Origin: Aromatoleum bremense
Lineage (GTDB): Bacteria; Pseudomonadota; Gammaproteobacteria; Burkholderiales; Rhodocyclaceae
Assembly (NCBI RefSeq): GCF_017894365.1
Contig: NZ_CP059467.1
Span: forward strand, 1,302,001 to 1,366,000
Direction of reading: 5' to 3'
DNA length: 64,000 nt
Below are positions 52,339-62,364 of the stretch, piece after piece (within the stretch, counting starts at the first letter, position 1; each line of letters starts with the position of its first letter). The translations under genes and the position numbers were made by a program. The notes beneath the pieces were generated by a model. That model searched no databases, was not told the DNA's origin, and saw only the letters and a list, made by a program, of their open reading frames with translations.

Positions 52339-54032
52339 GCGCCGTGACTATCGATCCGATCCTGCTCTCCGTCTATGCGCGGACGTTCCGCTCGATCACC
52401 GACGAGATGAGCATCTCGATGGAGCAGACCACCCGCTCGCCGATCCTGTGCGAGGCGAAGGACTACGTCACCGGGCTGTACGACGGCGACGGCAACATGC
52501 TCGAGCAGACCGAGAACCTGCCGATCCTCGCGTTCTCGTTGGCACCCGTGTGCAAGTACATCAAGGAATACTTCGGCGACGAGATCTACCCCGGCGACGT
52601 GATCTTCCATAACGACGTGTTCAGCCTCGGCAACCAGAACAACGACGTCGCGGTGTTCAAGCCGGTGTTCTTCGAAGGCCGGCTGGTCGCCTGGACCGCG
52701 GTCAAGGGCCACCAGGCCGACATCGGCGGCAACGTCGCGGGCGGCTACAACCCGAACGCAGTCGAAGTGTGGCAGGAGGCGCTGCGCATCCCACCGGTCA
52801 AGGTCGTCGAGAAGGGCAAGCTGCGCAAGGACGTGTGGAACCTGATCTTCGCCAACGTGCGGCTCGACATCGTGCAGCACGACATGAAGGCCGAGATGGG
52901 CGCCTGCACGGTCGGCGAGCGGCGGCTGCTCGAGCTCCTCGGCAAATACGGCGTGCCGAGCTACGAGGCGCACAAAGAGGCGCTGTTCGACGCGACGCGC
53001 AAGATGATGGAAGCCGAGATCGCGAAGATCCCGAACGGCAGCTACTCGGGCGAAGGCAAGGTGTTCTACGACGGCCGCCACGTCGGCTCCGAATTCACGA
53101 TCCGCGTCGACATCGAGGTCAAGGACAAGGCCATCCGCTTCGACTATTCGCGCACCGACCCGCAGACCAACGGCTTCGTCAATGGCACCTTCACGTCGAG
53201 CGCGTCGGCGACGATCCTGACGCTGCTGCAGATGGTGAACCCGGACATCCCGCACAACGAAGGCATGGTGCAGCCGATCGAGATCGTGATCCCGGAAGGC
53301 ACGATCCTGAACGCCGCGTACCCGAAAGCGACGACGTTCGGCAACCACCTGTGCCCACCGAACGCCGACGCGATCCAGCGCGCGCTGGCCCCGGTCATGC
53401 CGGACCGCGTCACTGCCGGCTGGAACAACCTCCTCGCGAGCCTCACGACCGGCATCGACCCGCGCAACGGCGAGAAATACGTCGATATCGGCTTCATGGG
53501 CCTCAAGGGCGGTTCCGGCGCGATGCTCGGCACCGACGGCTACGATCACATCGGCATGATCGACGCGTCCGGCGGCGTGCTCGACCAGGACTACGAGATG
53601 TTCGAGCAGCAGACGCCGCACCGCCTGATCCGCCACGAGCTCTTGACCGATTCGGCCGGCGCGGGCGAGTGGCGCGGCGGGCTCGGCGTCGAGACGATCT
53701 TCGAGATCGGCTCCGACGACACGCAGCTCGTGACGTTCGGCGACGGCGACTTCGAGCCGGCGTTCGGTCTCTTCGGCGGCGGCAGCGGCGGGCTGAACTT
53801 CATCCGCCTGCACTACCCGGACGGCACGACCGTCGTGCCGAAGAACAAGGATCTCATCACCGGCGTGCCGCGCGGCACCGTCTACCACCAGGTCGCGAGC
53901 GGCGGCGGCGGCTACGGCGACCCGCAGCGGCGCAGCCGCAAGCTGCTCGCCGAGGAGATCCGCAACGGCGTGATCTCGGCAGAGGCGGCGCGCGAGCTGT
54001 ACGGCTTCGAACCCGAGGCAAGCGTGTCATGA
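52335..54032 (+). CDS. iaaE: Hydantoinase-like subunit B (HyuB family)
   Basis: The 565-residue protein has the HyuB start I-L-L-S-V-Y-A-R-T-F-R-S-I and the conserved H-Q-A-D-I-G-G near residue 118, plus G-G-G-S-G-G-L-N near 470. It pairs with HyuA-type subunits. The start overlaps the iaaC stop (ATGA). Role as for iaaC: opening of the oxidised indole ring. The letter E is from memory of the published nomenclature. Confidence 0.85.
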   Translation: MSAVTIDPILLSVYARTFRSITDEMSISMEQTTRSPILCEAKDYVTGLYDGDGNMLEQTENLPILAFSLAPVCKYIKEYFGDEIYPGDVIFHNDVFSLGNQNNDVAVFKPVFFEGRLVAWTAVKGHQADIGGNVAGGYNPNAVEVWQEALRIPPVKVVEKGKLRKDVWNLIFANVRLDIVQHDMKAEMGACTVGERRLLELLGKYGVPSYEAHKEALFDATRKMMEAEIAKIPNGSYSGEGKVFYDGRHVGSEFTIRVDIEVKDKAIRFDYSRTDPQTNGFVNGTFTSSASATILTLLQMVNPDIPHNEGMVQPIEIVIPEGTILNAAYPKATTFGNHLCPPNADAIQRALAPVMPDRVTAGWNNLLASLTTGIDPRNGEKYVDIGFMGLKGGSGAMLGTDGYDHIGMIDASGGVLDQDYEMFEQQTPHRLIRHELLTDSAGAGEWRGGLGVETIFEIGSDDTQLVTFGDGDFEPAFGLFGGGSGGLNFIRLHYPDGTTVVPKNKDLITGVPRGTVYHQVASGGGGYGDPQRRSRKLLAEEIRNGVISAEAARELYGFEPEASVS

Positions 54033-55162
54033 ACTTCGACCTCACCGACGAACAACGCGCGATCCAGGACACGTTCGCGCGCTTTTGCGACGAGCGCATC
54101 GCGCCGCAGGCCGCCGCGCTCGACGAGGCGCACGCGTTCCCGCGGGCGCTCTTTCGCGAGCTCGCCGAGCTCGGCTTCTTCGGCATGCGCTATCCCGAGT
54201 CCGTCGGCGGTTCGGGGCTCGCGCTGTCCGAGTTCTGCCTCGCGCTGACGGAAGTCGCGCGCGGCTCGATGTCGCTCGCCGGCGCGGTCGCGATGCAGTC
54301 GCTGATGGGGACGAAGTTCCTGCACGCGCTGGGCAACGCGGACATCGTCGAGCGTCTCTTCAAGCCGGCGCTCGCCGGCAACAAGATCGGCGCGATCTGC
54401 ATGACCGAGCCGAACGCCGGCTCCGACCTGGAGTCGATCGCGACGACCGCGACCCGGGTCGATGGCGGCTATCTCATCAACGGCCAGAAGACGTGGATCA
54501 CGTCCGCGCCGGTCGCGGACTTCTTCACTGTGTTCGCGCGCGCCGGGGACGAGAAAAAACTGACGATCTTCCTCGTCGAGAAGGACTTCCCCGGCATCAC
54601 CGTCGGGCGCGAGATCCACAAGATGGGCGTGTGGGCGCTGCCGACGTCCGAAGTCGCGTTCGACGGCTGCTTCGTGCCGGACAGCCACCGCCTGTCGAAA
54701 GAGGAAGGCGACGGCGAAGGACATTTGAAGAAGACGCTCGCCGAGATCCGCATCATCACCGGCGCGATGGCGCTCGGCGTCGCGCGCGCGGCGCTCTTTG
54801 CTGCGGTGCGCTACGCCGGCGAGCGCCGCCAGTTCGGCAAGCCGATCAACCGCTTCCAGGCGATCCAGCTCAAGCTCGCCGACATGGCGACCGGGCTCGA
54901 AGCGGCGACCACCCTCGTCCACCGCGCCGCGTGGCTGTGTGACATGAAGCGCCCGCATCACAAGGAAGCCGCGATGGCGAAGCTGTTCGCGACCGAGACG
55001 GCCGCAAGCATCTGCGACGACGCGGCGCGCGTGCTGGCGTCGTACGGCTACGCGATGGAATACCCGGTGCAGCGGTATCTGCGCGACGTGCGCTTCACGC
55101 TGATCGGCGGCGGCACCAGTGAAATCCTGAAACTCGTCATTGCGAAGGAACTCAGCTCATGA
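54029..55162 (+). CDS. iaaF: Benzylmalonyl-CoA dehydrogenase (decarboxylating), IaaF
   Basis: The 377-residue flavoprotein has the acyl-CoA dehydrogenase motifs M-T-E-P-N-A-G-S-D near residue 128, W-I-T-S-A-P and R-R-Q-F-G-K-P-I. The usual catalytic Glu of Y-E-G-T is Gly here (I-G-G-G-T-S-E-I), and the alternative Glu of isovaleryl-CoA dehydrogenase is also not at its normal site. This fits a published enzyme that oxidises and decarboxylates (2-amino)benzylmalonyl-CoA to the cinnamoyl-CoA, where loss of CO2 makes the carbanion and a base is less needed. ATGA overlap with iaaE. Confidence 0.87.
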   Translation: MNFDLTDEQRAIQDTFARFCDERIAPQAAALDEAHAFPRALFRELAELGFFGMRYPESVGGSGLALSEFCLALTEVARGSMSLAGAVAMQSLMGTKFLHALGNADIVERLFKPALAGNKIGAICMTEPNAGSDLESIATTATRVDGGYLINGQKTWITSAPVADFFTVFARAGDEKKLTIFLVEKDFPGITVGREIHKMGVWALPTSEVAFDGCFVPDSHRLSKEEGDGEGHLKKTLAEIRIITGAMALGVARAALFAAVRYAGERRQFGKPINRFQAIQLKLADMATGLEAATTLVHRAAWLCDMKRPHHKEAAMAKLFATETAASICDDAARVLASYGYAMEYPVQRYLRDVRFTLIGGGTSEILKLVIAKELSS

Positions 55163-55575
55163 ACGATACCGGACAGCGCAGGATCAGGGTCCTGCTGGCG
55201 AAGCCCGGCCTCGACGGCCACGACCAGGGCGCGAAGATCGTCGCCCGCGCGATGATGGACGCGGGCTTCGAAGTGATCTACACGGGCCTGCGGCAGACGC
55301 CCGAGCAGGTCGGGCGAATCTCGCTCGAGGAGGACGTCGACGTCATCGCGCTCTCCAGTATGGCGGGCTCGCACCTGCCGTTCTGCCGCAAGTTGAAACC
55401 GCTGCTCGAAGAGAACGGCCTGCAGGACAAGCTGTGGCTGATCGGCGGCAACCTGCCGGCGCAGGACCACGACGCGCTGCGCGAGCTCGGCTTCAAGGGC
55501 ATTTTCCCGACCGGCTCGAAGCTCGACGCGATCGTCGCTTATATCCGTGAGAACGTCCGGGAGCACGTCGCATGA
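55159..55575 (+). CDS. iaaG: B12-binding small subunit of the phenylsuccinyl-CoA-type mutase
   Basis: The 138-residue protein has the cobalamin-binding motif D-G-H-D-Q-G near residue 19 (DxHxxG) and the S-S-M-A-G-S and I-G-G-N-L-P loops of the Rossmann-like B12 domain. It forms the mutase with the next gene. The ATG overlaps the iaaF stop and its own stop overlaps iaaH, so the three are coupled. Confidence 0.9.
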   Translation: MNDTGQRRIRVLLAKPGLDGHDQGAKIVARAMMDAGFEVIYTGLRQTPEQVGRISLEEDVDVIALSSMAGSHLPFCRKLKPLLEENGLQDKLWLIGGNLPAQDHDALRELGFKGIFPTGSKLDAIVAYIRENVREHVA

Positions 55576-57185
55576 ACGACCGCGCGCAATCGACGCTGAA
55601 AATTGTCACGAACGAATCCGGGCTCGAAGTCAAGCCGCTCTACACCGCGGCGGACGTCGAGGAGAGCGGCGGCACGACGATGCTCGGCGAGCCGGGCGAA
55701 TACCCTTTCACGCGCGGCATCCACCGCGAGATGTACCGCAAGCAGCCGTGGACGATGCGCCAGTACGCCGGCTTCGGCAATCCGCATGACACGAACCAGC
55801 GCTTCAAGTACCTGATCGCGAACGGCCAGACGGGCCTGAACGTCGCGTTCGACCTGCCGACGCAGATCGGGCTCGACTCGGACGATCCGCTCGCCTCCGG
55901 CGAGATCGGCCGCGTCGGCATGTCGGTGGACACCTTGCGCGACTTCGAGATCGCGTTCGACGGCATCGACCTCGACCGGATCACGGTGTCGATGACGATC
56001 AACGGCGCGGCCGCGATCGCGATCGCGATGTACCTCGCGATGGCCGAAAAACGCGGCTACGACGTCAAGAAGCTGCGCGGCACCGCGCAGAACGACATCC
56101 TCAAGGAGTTCATCGGCCGCGGCACATGGATCTTCCCGGTCGAGCCGTCGATCAAGCTCGTCGGCGACACGATCGAGTACTGCGCCGAGCACGCGCCGAA
56201 ATACAGCCCGGTGTCGGTGTGCGGCTACCACATCCGCGAATCGGGCGCGACCCCGGCGCAGGAGATGGCCTACGCGTTCTGCATCGCGAAGGCCTACGCC
56301 GACGAAGTCATCGCGCGCGGCCTGGCGGTCGACGAGTTCGCCGGGCGGCTGTCGTACAACTTCAACATCTTCGGCAACCTGTTCGAGCAGGTGTGCAAGT
56401 TCCGCGCGGGCCGCAGCCTGTGGGCGAAGATCATGAAGGAGGAGTACAAGGCCGAAAAACCCGGCTCGATGTGGCTGCGCATGATCGCGGCCGGCGGCGG
56501 CGGCGGGCTGACCTTCGAGCAGCCGGAGCTCAACATCGTGCGCGGCGCGTACTACGCACTGATCAGCGCATTGTCCGGCACGCAGACGATGGCGCTGTGC
56601 TCGTACGACGAGGCCTACACGATCCCCACCGAGTATTCGGCACGCATCTCGCTGCGCACGATGCAGATCCTCATCGAGGAGATGGGGATGACCGAGACGG
56701 TCGACCCGCTCGGCGGCTCGTACTACGTCGAGACGATGACGAACGAGATGCGCAAGAAGATGGAAGAGATCATCGCCGAGACCGACGCGCAGGGCGGCAT
56801 CGTCAAGCTCGTGTCCGAAGGGATCATCCAGGCGAAAGTCTCGGCGCAGGCGTACCAGATGCAGCGCGACATCGAGTCCGGCAAGTTCCCGAAAGTCGGC
56901 GTCAACCGCTACCGCAACGACAACGAGGAAGACCACCCGGTCGAGTTCCACCCGTACAACGAGGACGACGCGCGCGTGCAGGTGGACGGGCTGAACAAGG
57001 TGCGCGCCGAGCGCGACAGCGAGCACGTCGCGCGCACGCTCGCAGCCGTCAATGAGGCCGCCCGTGCCGGTGCGAACGTCATGCCGGCGATCGTCGCGGC
57101 GGTGAAGGCCTATGCCAGCGTCGGCGAAATCACGAAGGAACTGGTGAAGGTCTATGGCCGCTACCAGGAACCGATCCGCTTCTGA
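55572..57185 (+). CDS. iaaH: Coenzyme B12-dependent mutase, large subunit
   Basis: The 537-residue TIM-barrel subunit belongs to the methylmalonyl-CoA mutase family. It keeps Tyr65 in M-R-Q-Y-A-G-F and Arg183 in I-G-R-G-T-W, the pair that in methylmalonyl-CoA mutase holds the second carboxylate. Isobutyryl- or hydroxyisobutyryl-CoA mutases replace both. This suits the proposed substrate (2-aminophenyl)succinyl-CoA, which carries a free carboxylate, rearranged to the benzylmalonyl-CoA form. No MeaB-type chaperone is in the window. Confidence 0.9.
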   Translation: MNDRAQSTLKIVTNESGLEVKPLYTAADVEESGGTTMLGEPGEYPFTRGIHREMYRKQPWTMRQYAGFGNPHDTNQRFKYLIANGQTGLNVAFDLPTQIGLDSDDPLASGEIGRVGMSVDTLRDFEIAFDGIDLDRITVSMTINGAAAIAIAMYLAMAEKRGYDVKKLRGTAQNDILKEFIGRGTWIFPVEPSIKLVGDTIEYCAEHAPKYSPVSVCGYHIRESGATPAQEMAYAFCIAKAYADEVIARGLAVDEFAGRLSYNFNIFGNLFEQVCKFRAGRSLWAKIMKEEYKAEKPGSMWLRMIAAGGGGGLTFEQPELNIVRGAYYALISALSGTQTMALCSYDEAYTIPTEYSARISLRTMQILIEEMGMTETVDPLGGSYYVETMTNEMRKKMEEIIAETDAQGGIVKLVSEGIIQAKVSAQAYQMQRDIESGKFPKVGVNRYRNDNEEDHPVEFHPYNEDDARVQVDGLNKVRAERDSEHVARTLAAVNEAARAGANVMPAIVAAVKAYASVGEITKELVKVYGRYQEPIRF

Positions 57186-57195
57186 GGAATTGCGA

Positions 57196-58071
57196 ATGAC
57201 CCCAATCGAACAATATCTCGCGCCGGCCACTCTCGACGAGGCGGTCGGCATCCTGCAGCAGGGCGAAGTCACGATCCTCGCCGGCGGCACCGACGTGATG
57301 CCGCAGAGCAAGGCGGGACGGCTCGCGATCAAACGCACGCTGATGAACATCCGCCGCATCCCGGAACTGAAAGGCATCGCGCTCGACAATGACGCGATCC
57401 GCATCGGCGCGCTCACGACCATCACCGAGATCCTCAACGACCCGCTCGTCAAGGAATACCTGCCGGTGCTCGCCGAGGCCTGTGACCACTTCGCGAGCGA
57501 CCAGATCCGCAACGCGGGCACGCTCGGCGGCAACATCGGCAACGCCTCGCCCGCCGGCGACACGCTGGTGCCGCTGCTCGTGCTCGATGCGGCGGTCGAG
57601 CTCGCCTCCAAAGCAGGTGGGGCGAACGGCAGCATCGCGACGCGCAGCATGCCGCTCGCCGAATTCTTCACCGGCCCGGGCCGCACGAAGCGTGCTGCAA
57701 ACGAACTCCTGACCGCGGTGCGCATCCCGCTGCCGAAGCCGGGCCACGTCGCGCGCTTCTTCAAGTTCGGCACGCGCCCGGCGCTCGACATCTCGGCGAT
57801 CTCGATCGGCATCGCCGGCGTGATCGCCGGCGGCGTGATCTCGGATGCGCGCGTCGCGTTCGGAGCCGTCGCGCCAACCCCGATCCGCGCGGCGCGCACC
57901 GAAGAGGCGCTCGAAGGCCGGCGCCTCGACGAGGCGACGATCGAAGCGGTCGCGAGCGCCGCGCGCGACGAGGTCAACCCGATCGACGACGTGCGCGCGA
58001 CCGCGTGGTACCGCAAGGAACTGATCCACAACATGACGAAAAGGATTCTCGACCATGTCGCTCAAGCATGA
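57196..58071 (+). CDS. iaaI: Molybdenum hydroxylase FAD subunit (xanthine dehydrogenase family)
   Basis: The 291-residue protein has the FAD-binding motif I-L-A-G-G-T-D near residue 32, and G-T-L-G-G-N-I-G-N-A-S-P-A-G-D near 115. It is the medium subunit of a xanthine dehydrogenase-type enzyme. The pathway model assigns this complex to hydroxylation of the indole ring at C2, with water as the oxygen source, giving 2-oxo-indoleacetate. The ATG lies 10 bases after the mutase stop. The letter is from memory of the cluster order. Confidence 0.8.
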   Translation: MTPIEQYLAPATLDEAVGILQQGEVTILAGGTDVMPQSKAGRLAIKRTLMNIRRIPELKGIALDNDAIRIGALTTITEILNDPLVKEYLPVLAEACDHFASDQIRNAGTLGGNIGNASPAGDTLVPLLVLDAAVELASKAGGANGSIATRSMPLAEFFTGPGRTKRAANELLTAVRIPLPKPGHVARFFKFGTRPALDISAISIGIAGVIAGGVISDARVAFGAVAPTPIRAARTEEALEGRRLDEATIEAVASAARDEVNPIDDVRATAWYRKELIHNMTKRILDHVAQA

Positions 58072-58528
58072 CATCGGCTTTACCCTGAACGGCGTGAAGA
58101 AGCGCGTCACCGTCGACGTCGGCATGACCGCGCTCGACATGCTGCGCGACGTCGTCGGGCTCACCGGCACGAAATACGGCTGCGGCGAAGGCGAATGCGG
58201 CGCATGCACGATCCAGGTCGACGGCCTGTCGATGAACTCGTGCCTGATGTTCGCGGTGGACTGCGACGGCCGCGACCTCGTCACGATCGAAGGGCTCGCC
58301 GCGGACCCGCGCGCCGACGCGCTGCGCGAAGCGTTCGTCGAGCACGGCGCGGTGCAGTGCGGCTTCTGCACGCCGGGCATGGTCGTGCAGGCCGCCCACA
58401 TCCTCGCGACGCATCCCGACGCGGACGCCGAGACGATCAAGCGCGGTATCGAAGGCAACCTGTGCCGCTGCACCGGCTACAAGAAGATCGTCGACGCGAT
58501 CGAATCCGCGTGCTGCGGCGGAAAATGA
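58055..58528 (+). CDS. iaaJ: Molybdenum hydroxylase iron-sulfur subunit
   Basis: The 157-residue small subunit carries two [2Fe-2S] sites. One is the plant-type ferredoxin set C-G-E-G-E-C-G-A-C near residue 47. The other is the C-terminal helical set with C-G-F-C-T-P-G near 108 and C-R-C-T-G-Y. It overlaps the FAD subunit gene by 17 bases and is followed by the large subunit. Confidence 0.87.
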   Translation: MSLKHDIGFTLNGVKKRVTVDVGMTALDMLRDVVGLTGTKYGCGEGECGACTIQVDGLSMNSCLMFAVDCDGRDLVTIEGLAADPRADALREAFVEHGAVQCGFCTPGMVVQAAHILATHPDADAETIKRGIEGNLCRCTGYKKIVDAIESACCGGK

Positions 58529-58539
58529 GGAGCGACGCG

Positions 58540-60957
58540 ATGAATGTTGCAGAGAAGACCCATTTCATCGAGGCCGACACGCTGATCGGCAAGCGCATCC
58601 AGAAAAAGGACGCGCCCGAGAAGGCGGCCGGCAAGACGCGCTACATCCAGGACATGGTGCTGCCGGGCCAGCTGCACGCGAAGATCCTGCGCTCGGCGCG
58701 CGTGCATGCGCGCATCGTCTCGATCGACACGTCGGCGGCGAAAGCGCTGCCCGGCGTGCATGTCGTGCTGACCGCAGCGGACGTGCCGGACCAGCAGCCG
58801 ATCGGCGTCGCGCGCGACCACCTGCCGCTCAAAGGCGAGCGCGTGCGCAGCCTGCGCGACGAGATCGCCGCGGTCGCCGCCGACTCCGAGGAGATCGCCG
58901 AAGCGGCGCTGAAGCTGATCCGCGTCGAATACGAGGATTTGCCGATCATCAGCGACCCGCAGGACGCGCTGAAGCCCGGCGCGCCGCTGATCCATCCGGA
59001 ACCGCACGGCGCCGACGGCAAGCACCTGCATCTGAAGCCGAATGCGCCGATCGCCTTCGCCGGCAAGCCCGACAACATCGCGATGCAGTTCGACTACACG
59101 CACGGCGACATCGCGCAGGCCGAAGCCGAGTCCGACGTCGTGTTCGAGGACACGTTCAAGCTGCATTACGTGACGCACTGCTGCATGGGCGTGTCGGGCA
59201 TCATCGCCGAGTTCGACGCGTCCGGGAACCTCCTGATGTACTCGAACACGCAGGTGCCGTTCCTGCACAAGCGCGAGTTCGCCGAATACCTGCACATGGA
59301 CCCGAGCCGCATCCGCATCATCCAGCCGCCGATCGGCGGCGGCTTCGGCTCGAAGCTCGACATCTACCCGTTCGAAGTCATCTGCATCTTCCTCGCGCGC
59401 GCCGCGCAGCGGCCGGTGAAGATGGTGTTCTCGCGCGAAGAGGAGTTCCTCGCGTCGCCGACGCGCCAGCCGGTGCTCTTGACGCTGCGCTCCGGCTGCA
59501 AGAAGGACGGCACGCTGACGTTCCGCCAGGTCCACACGCTGCACGACAACGGCGCGTACACGTCGTGGGGTGCGACGACGCCGTTCGTCATGATGCAGAC
59601 CTTCTCGTCGCTGTACCGCGTGCCCGCGTGCGACTACCACACGACCGCGGTGTACACGAACAACCCGTACGCCGGGTCGTTCCGCGGCTACGGCAACCTG
59701 CAGGCGACGTTCGCCATCGAACAGCACATGGACATGCTGGCGGAAGCGATCCAGATGGACCCGCTCGAGTTCCGGCTGAAGAACGCGCAGGACGCCGGCG
59801 AAGTCACCGGCCAGGGCATGAAGTTCAAGAGCTGCGGCTTCAAGGAATGCCTGACGACCGCGGCCGAACGCAGCCACTTCCAGGCGAAGCACCGCGACAA
59901 CATCGCGCATCGCGGCGACGCCGGCCCGGTCAAGCGCGGCATCGGCATCGCGTCGATGCTGCACGTCGGCGGCGGGGCGAAGATCTACCCGTCGGACGGC
60001 TGCGGCACGATCCTGAAGCTCGACGACTTCGCCAACGTGACCTTGATCACCGGCGCGTCCGAGATCGGCCAGGGCTCGGAGACCGTGCTGTCGCAGCTCG
60101 TCTGCGAGGAGCTCGGGCTGCCGATCTCGGCAGTCACCGTCGTCAACAACGACACCGCGATCACGCCGTGGGACGTCGGCGTGCATGCGAGCCGCACTAC
60201 TTTCATCGCCGGCAACTCGGCGATCGGCGCGGCGAAGAAGGCGAAGGCGAAGATCCTTGCGGCGGCGGCGAAGAAGCACGGCTGCGACGAGAGCGCACTC
60301 GACCTGCGCGGCGGCTTCGTCATCCAGGCCGACACCGGTGAGGCGGTCGTCGAGCTCGCGCGGCTGATGCGCAACCTGCACTTCTCCGACAAGGCCGAGC
60401 TCGTCATGACGACCTTCTACTACGAGCCGCCCAGCGTGCATCAGGACAAGGGCTTCAAGGGTGACGTGTCGGCCGCGTACGCGTGGGCGACGCAGGTCGT
60501 CGAAGTCGAGGTCGACACCGACACCGGCATCGTGAAAATGACGAAAGTCACCGGCGCGCACGACGTCGGCCGCGTGCTGAACCGCCTGGGGCTAGAAGGC
60601 CAGATCGAGGGCGGTGTCGTCATGGGCCAGGGTTACGCGCTGACCGAGAACCTGATCGTCGACAATGGCGTCACGCGCAACCCGAATTTCCGCGACTACA
60701 AGCTCGTCACCGCGCCGGAAATCCCCGAGATGGACATCTCGTTCATCGAGTCGATGGACGGCGAAGGCCCGCAAGGCGCGAAAGGCGTCGGCGAAGCGCC
60801 GTCAATCTGCATCGCCGCGGCCGCCGCGAACGCGATCTACAACGCGACCGGCGTGCGCATCGTCGCGCTGCCCTTCACGCCGGAAGCGGTGTATCGGGCG
60901 CTGCACGGCAAGGCCGAAAAACCGCACTTGCAAGCGTTGAAGGTGACGACGACATGA
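58540..60957 (+). CDS. iaaK: Molybdenum hydroxylase large (Mo-pterin) subunit
   Basis: The 805-residue protein is the catalytic subunit. Motifs include the start [19 protein letters not shown] near residue 265, the G-S-F-R-G-Y-G loop near 385, and the catalytic Glu in K-G-V-G-E-A-P-S near 750. It binds the Mo-pterin cofactor and attacks a carbon next to nitrogen. Indoleacetate C2 is the proposed substrate. The ATG at 58540 has GAGGAG upstream. Confidence 0.87.
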   Translation: MNVAEKTHFIEADTLIGKRIQKKDAPEKAAGKTRYIQDMVLPGQLHAKILRSARVHARIVSIDTSAAKALPGVHVVLTAADVPDQQPIGVARDHLPLKGERVRSLRDEIAAVAADSEEIAEAALKLIRVEYEDLPIISDPQDALKPGAPLIHPEPHGADGKHLHLKPNAPIAFAGKPDNIAMQFDYTHGDIAQAEAESDVVFEDTFKLHYVTHCCMGVSGIIAEFDASGNLLMYSNTQVPFLHKREFAEYLHMDPSRIRIIQPPIGGGFGSKLDIYPFEVICIFLARAAQRPVKMVFSREEEFLASPTRQPVLLTLRSGCKKDGTLTFRQVHTLHDNGAYTSWGATTPFVMMQTFSSLYRVPACDYHTTAVYTNNPYAGSFRGYGNLQATFAIEQHMDMLAEAIQMDPLEFRLKNAQDAGEVTGQGMKFKSCGFKECLTTAAERSHFQAKHRDNIAHRGDAGPVKRGIGIASMLHVGGGAKIYPSDGCGTILKLDDFANVTLITGASEIGQGSETVLSQLVCEELGLPISAVTVVNNDTAITPWDVGVHASRTTFIAGNSAIGAAKKAKAKILAAAAKKHGCDESALDLRGGFVIQADTGEAVVELARLMRNLHFSDKAELVMTTFYYEPPSVHQDKGFKGDVSAAYAWATQVVEVEVDTDTGIVKMTKVTGAHDVGRVLNRLGLEGQIEGGVVMGQGYALTENLIVDNGVTRNPNFRDYKLVTAPEIPEMDISFIESMDGEGPQGAKGVGEAPSICIAAAAANAIYNATGVRIVALPFTPEAVYRALHGKAEKPHLQALKVTTT

Positions 60958-62147
60958 AAAGGCGCACCGTCCTCTCGATGGAGCAGGCGCTGTCGATGCC
61001 GTACGCGACGCTGCGCTTCGCCCAGCTCGGCTGGCGCGTGATCCGCCTCGAATCGACGCCCTCCGGTGGCGGCCTGCCCGGCGACCCGAACCGCTACATC
61101 GGCGCGAACGTCGTCGATGACGACCGGCGCACGTATTTCATCGCGCCCAACGTCGGCAAGGAGGCGATCGCGATCAACCTGAAGGAGCCCGACGGCCAGG
61201 CGCTGCTGCGGCGCCTCCTCGTCGAGCTCGACGTCGACGTGTTCTGCTGCAACACCGTGCCGCGCCGCTACGCGCAGCTCGGCATCGACTACGAGACGCT
61301 GAGCCGCACGAAACCCGACCTGATCTGGGCCGGCATCTCGGCGATGGGACCGGACTACCCGGACGCACCCGGCTACGACCCGGTGCTGCAGGCGATGGCG
61401 GGCTACATGGAGCTCACCGGCGACGCCGACGGCCCGCCGACGCTCGCCGGCGTGCCGATCGTCGACCTCAAGGCGGGCGACGAAGTCTTCGCCAACGTCA
61501 TGCTGGCGCTGCTCGAACGCGCCGAGACGGGCAAGGGCAGCCGCATCGACGTGTCGATGCTGCAGGCCGCCGCGTCGTGGCTCATCACGACGCTGCCGCT
61601 GCTCGACTTCGATTGCCAGCCCGCGGAGATCACGCGCTGCGGCAACGCGCACCGCAAGTTCATCCCCACCAACGTCTACCCGACCGCGGACGGTTTCATC
61701 TACATGGCGATCGGCAGCGACGTGCAGTGGCGCCGGCTCACCGAGATCCCGAAGTTCGCCTCGCTCGGCGCTGCCCCGCGCGCGACGAACGAGGGGCGCC
61801 ACAAGGAGCGCGACGCGATCCACCGCGACATGGCCGCGGTGACGACGCGCTTCGCGACGGCGGAGATCGCCGCGGATTTTCGCGACGCGACCATCCCGCA
61901 CGCGCCGATCCACGACATTCCCGCGGTGCGCGACATGGAGGCGGTGCGCCGCCGCCTGACGACGACGCACACGCCCGGCGGCCGGCTCGTGCACATGCAG
62001 CCGATGGCCGTCGACGTCGCCGGCGCGAGCGGCGAACTATCATTTCCGGCCAAGTACGGGCAGGACACCTGCACGGTGCTGCGCGAAGCCGGCTACGCGG
62101 ACGAGGCGATCGCGCGGCTGCGCGAACGGGGCATTGTCGCGGGGTGA
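60954..62147 (+). CDS. iaaL: Class III CoA-transferase (phenylsuccinyl-CoA type)
   Basis: The 397-residue protein belongs to family III (CaiB/BaiF) CoA-transferases. The nucleophilic Asp is in [10 protein letters not shown] near residue 165. The start [16 protein letters not shown] and the N-L-K-E-P-D-G segment fit the fold. The characterised IaaL transfers CoA from succinyl-CoA to phenylsuccinate-type acids. ATGA overlap with the large Mo subunit gene. A GC hairpin follows directly after the stop. Confidence 0.87.
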   Translation: MKRRTVLSMEQALSMPYATLRFAQLGWRVIRLESTPSGGGLPGDPNRYIGANVVDDDRRTYFIAPNVGKEAIAINLKEPDGQALLRRLLVELDVDVFCCNTVPRRYAQLGIDYETLSRTKPDLIWAGISAMGPDYPDAPGYDPVLQAMAGYMELTGDADGPPTLAGVPIVDLKAGDEVFANVMLALLERAETGKGSRIDVSMLQAAASWLITTLPLLDFDCQPAEITRCGNAHRKFIPTNVYPTADGFIYMAIGSDVQWRRLTEIPKFASLGAAPRATNEGRHKERDAIHRDMAAVTTRFATAEIAADFRDATIPHAPIHDIPAVRDMEAVRRRLTTTHTPGGRLVHMQPMAVDVAGASGELSFPAKYGQDTCTVLREAGYADEAIARLRERGIVAG

Positions 62148-62170
62148 GCGTGCCGCAACGCGCGGCACGC
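62148..62170 (+). terminator. GC-rich hairpin after iaaL
   Basis: GCGTGCCGC and GCGGCACGC form a perfect 9-bp stem around a 5-base loop directly after the iaaL stop. No T-run is present, so it may weaken rather than stop transcription into the binding-protein gene. Confidence 0.5.
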
Positions 62171-62364
62171 AGCGAAAGGCGGCTCGACTGCAGCGTGTCG
62201 AGCCGGCGCGGGCGCTGCACCGGGAGAGGCAGCCCGCGCCGTATTTCCCATGCATCCCGGAAAGCATTTTCCAGCGACAGCGAGGTAAGTCTTCCGAACC
62301 CTGAGTTCTTCACGCGCAGCAGCAATCCGGTCTTTTTGGTCCACACCGCAGGAGACAAGAAAAC

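Noticed and set aside
50212..54032. Acetophenone carboxylase
   Set aside because: Only two hydantoinase-like subunits are present without the other carboxylase subunits, and the context is the iaa cluster.
55572..57185. Isobutyryl- or 2-hydroxyisobutyryl-CoA mutase
   Set aside because: Those enzymes have Phe/Gln or Ile/Gln at the two specificity positions; here they are Tyr and Arg, and the neighbours are indoleacetate genes.
58477..60561. 694-residue open frame antisense to the Mo subunit
   Set aside because: The plus strand encodes an unambiguous xanthine dehydrogenase-type subunit; the antisense frame is a GC-skew artefact.
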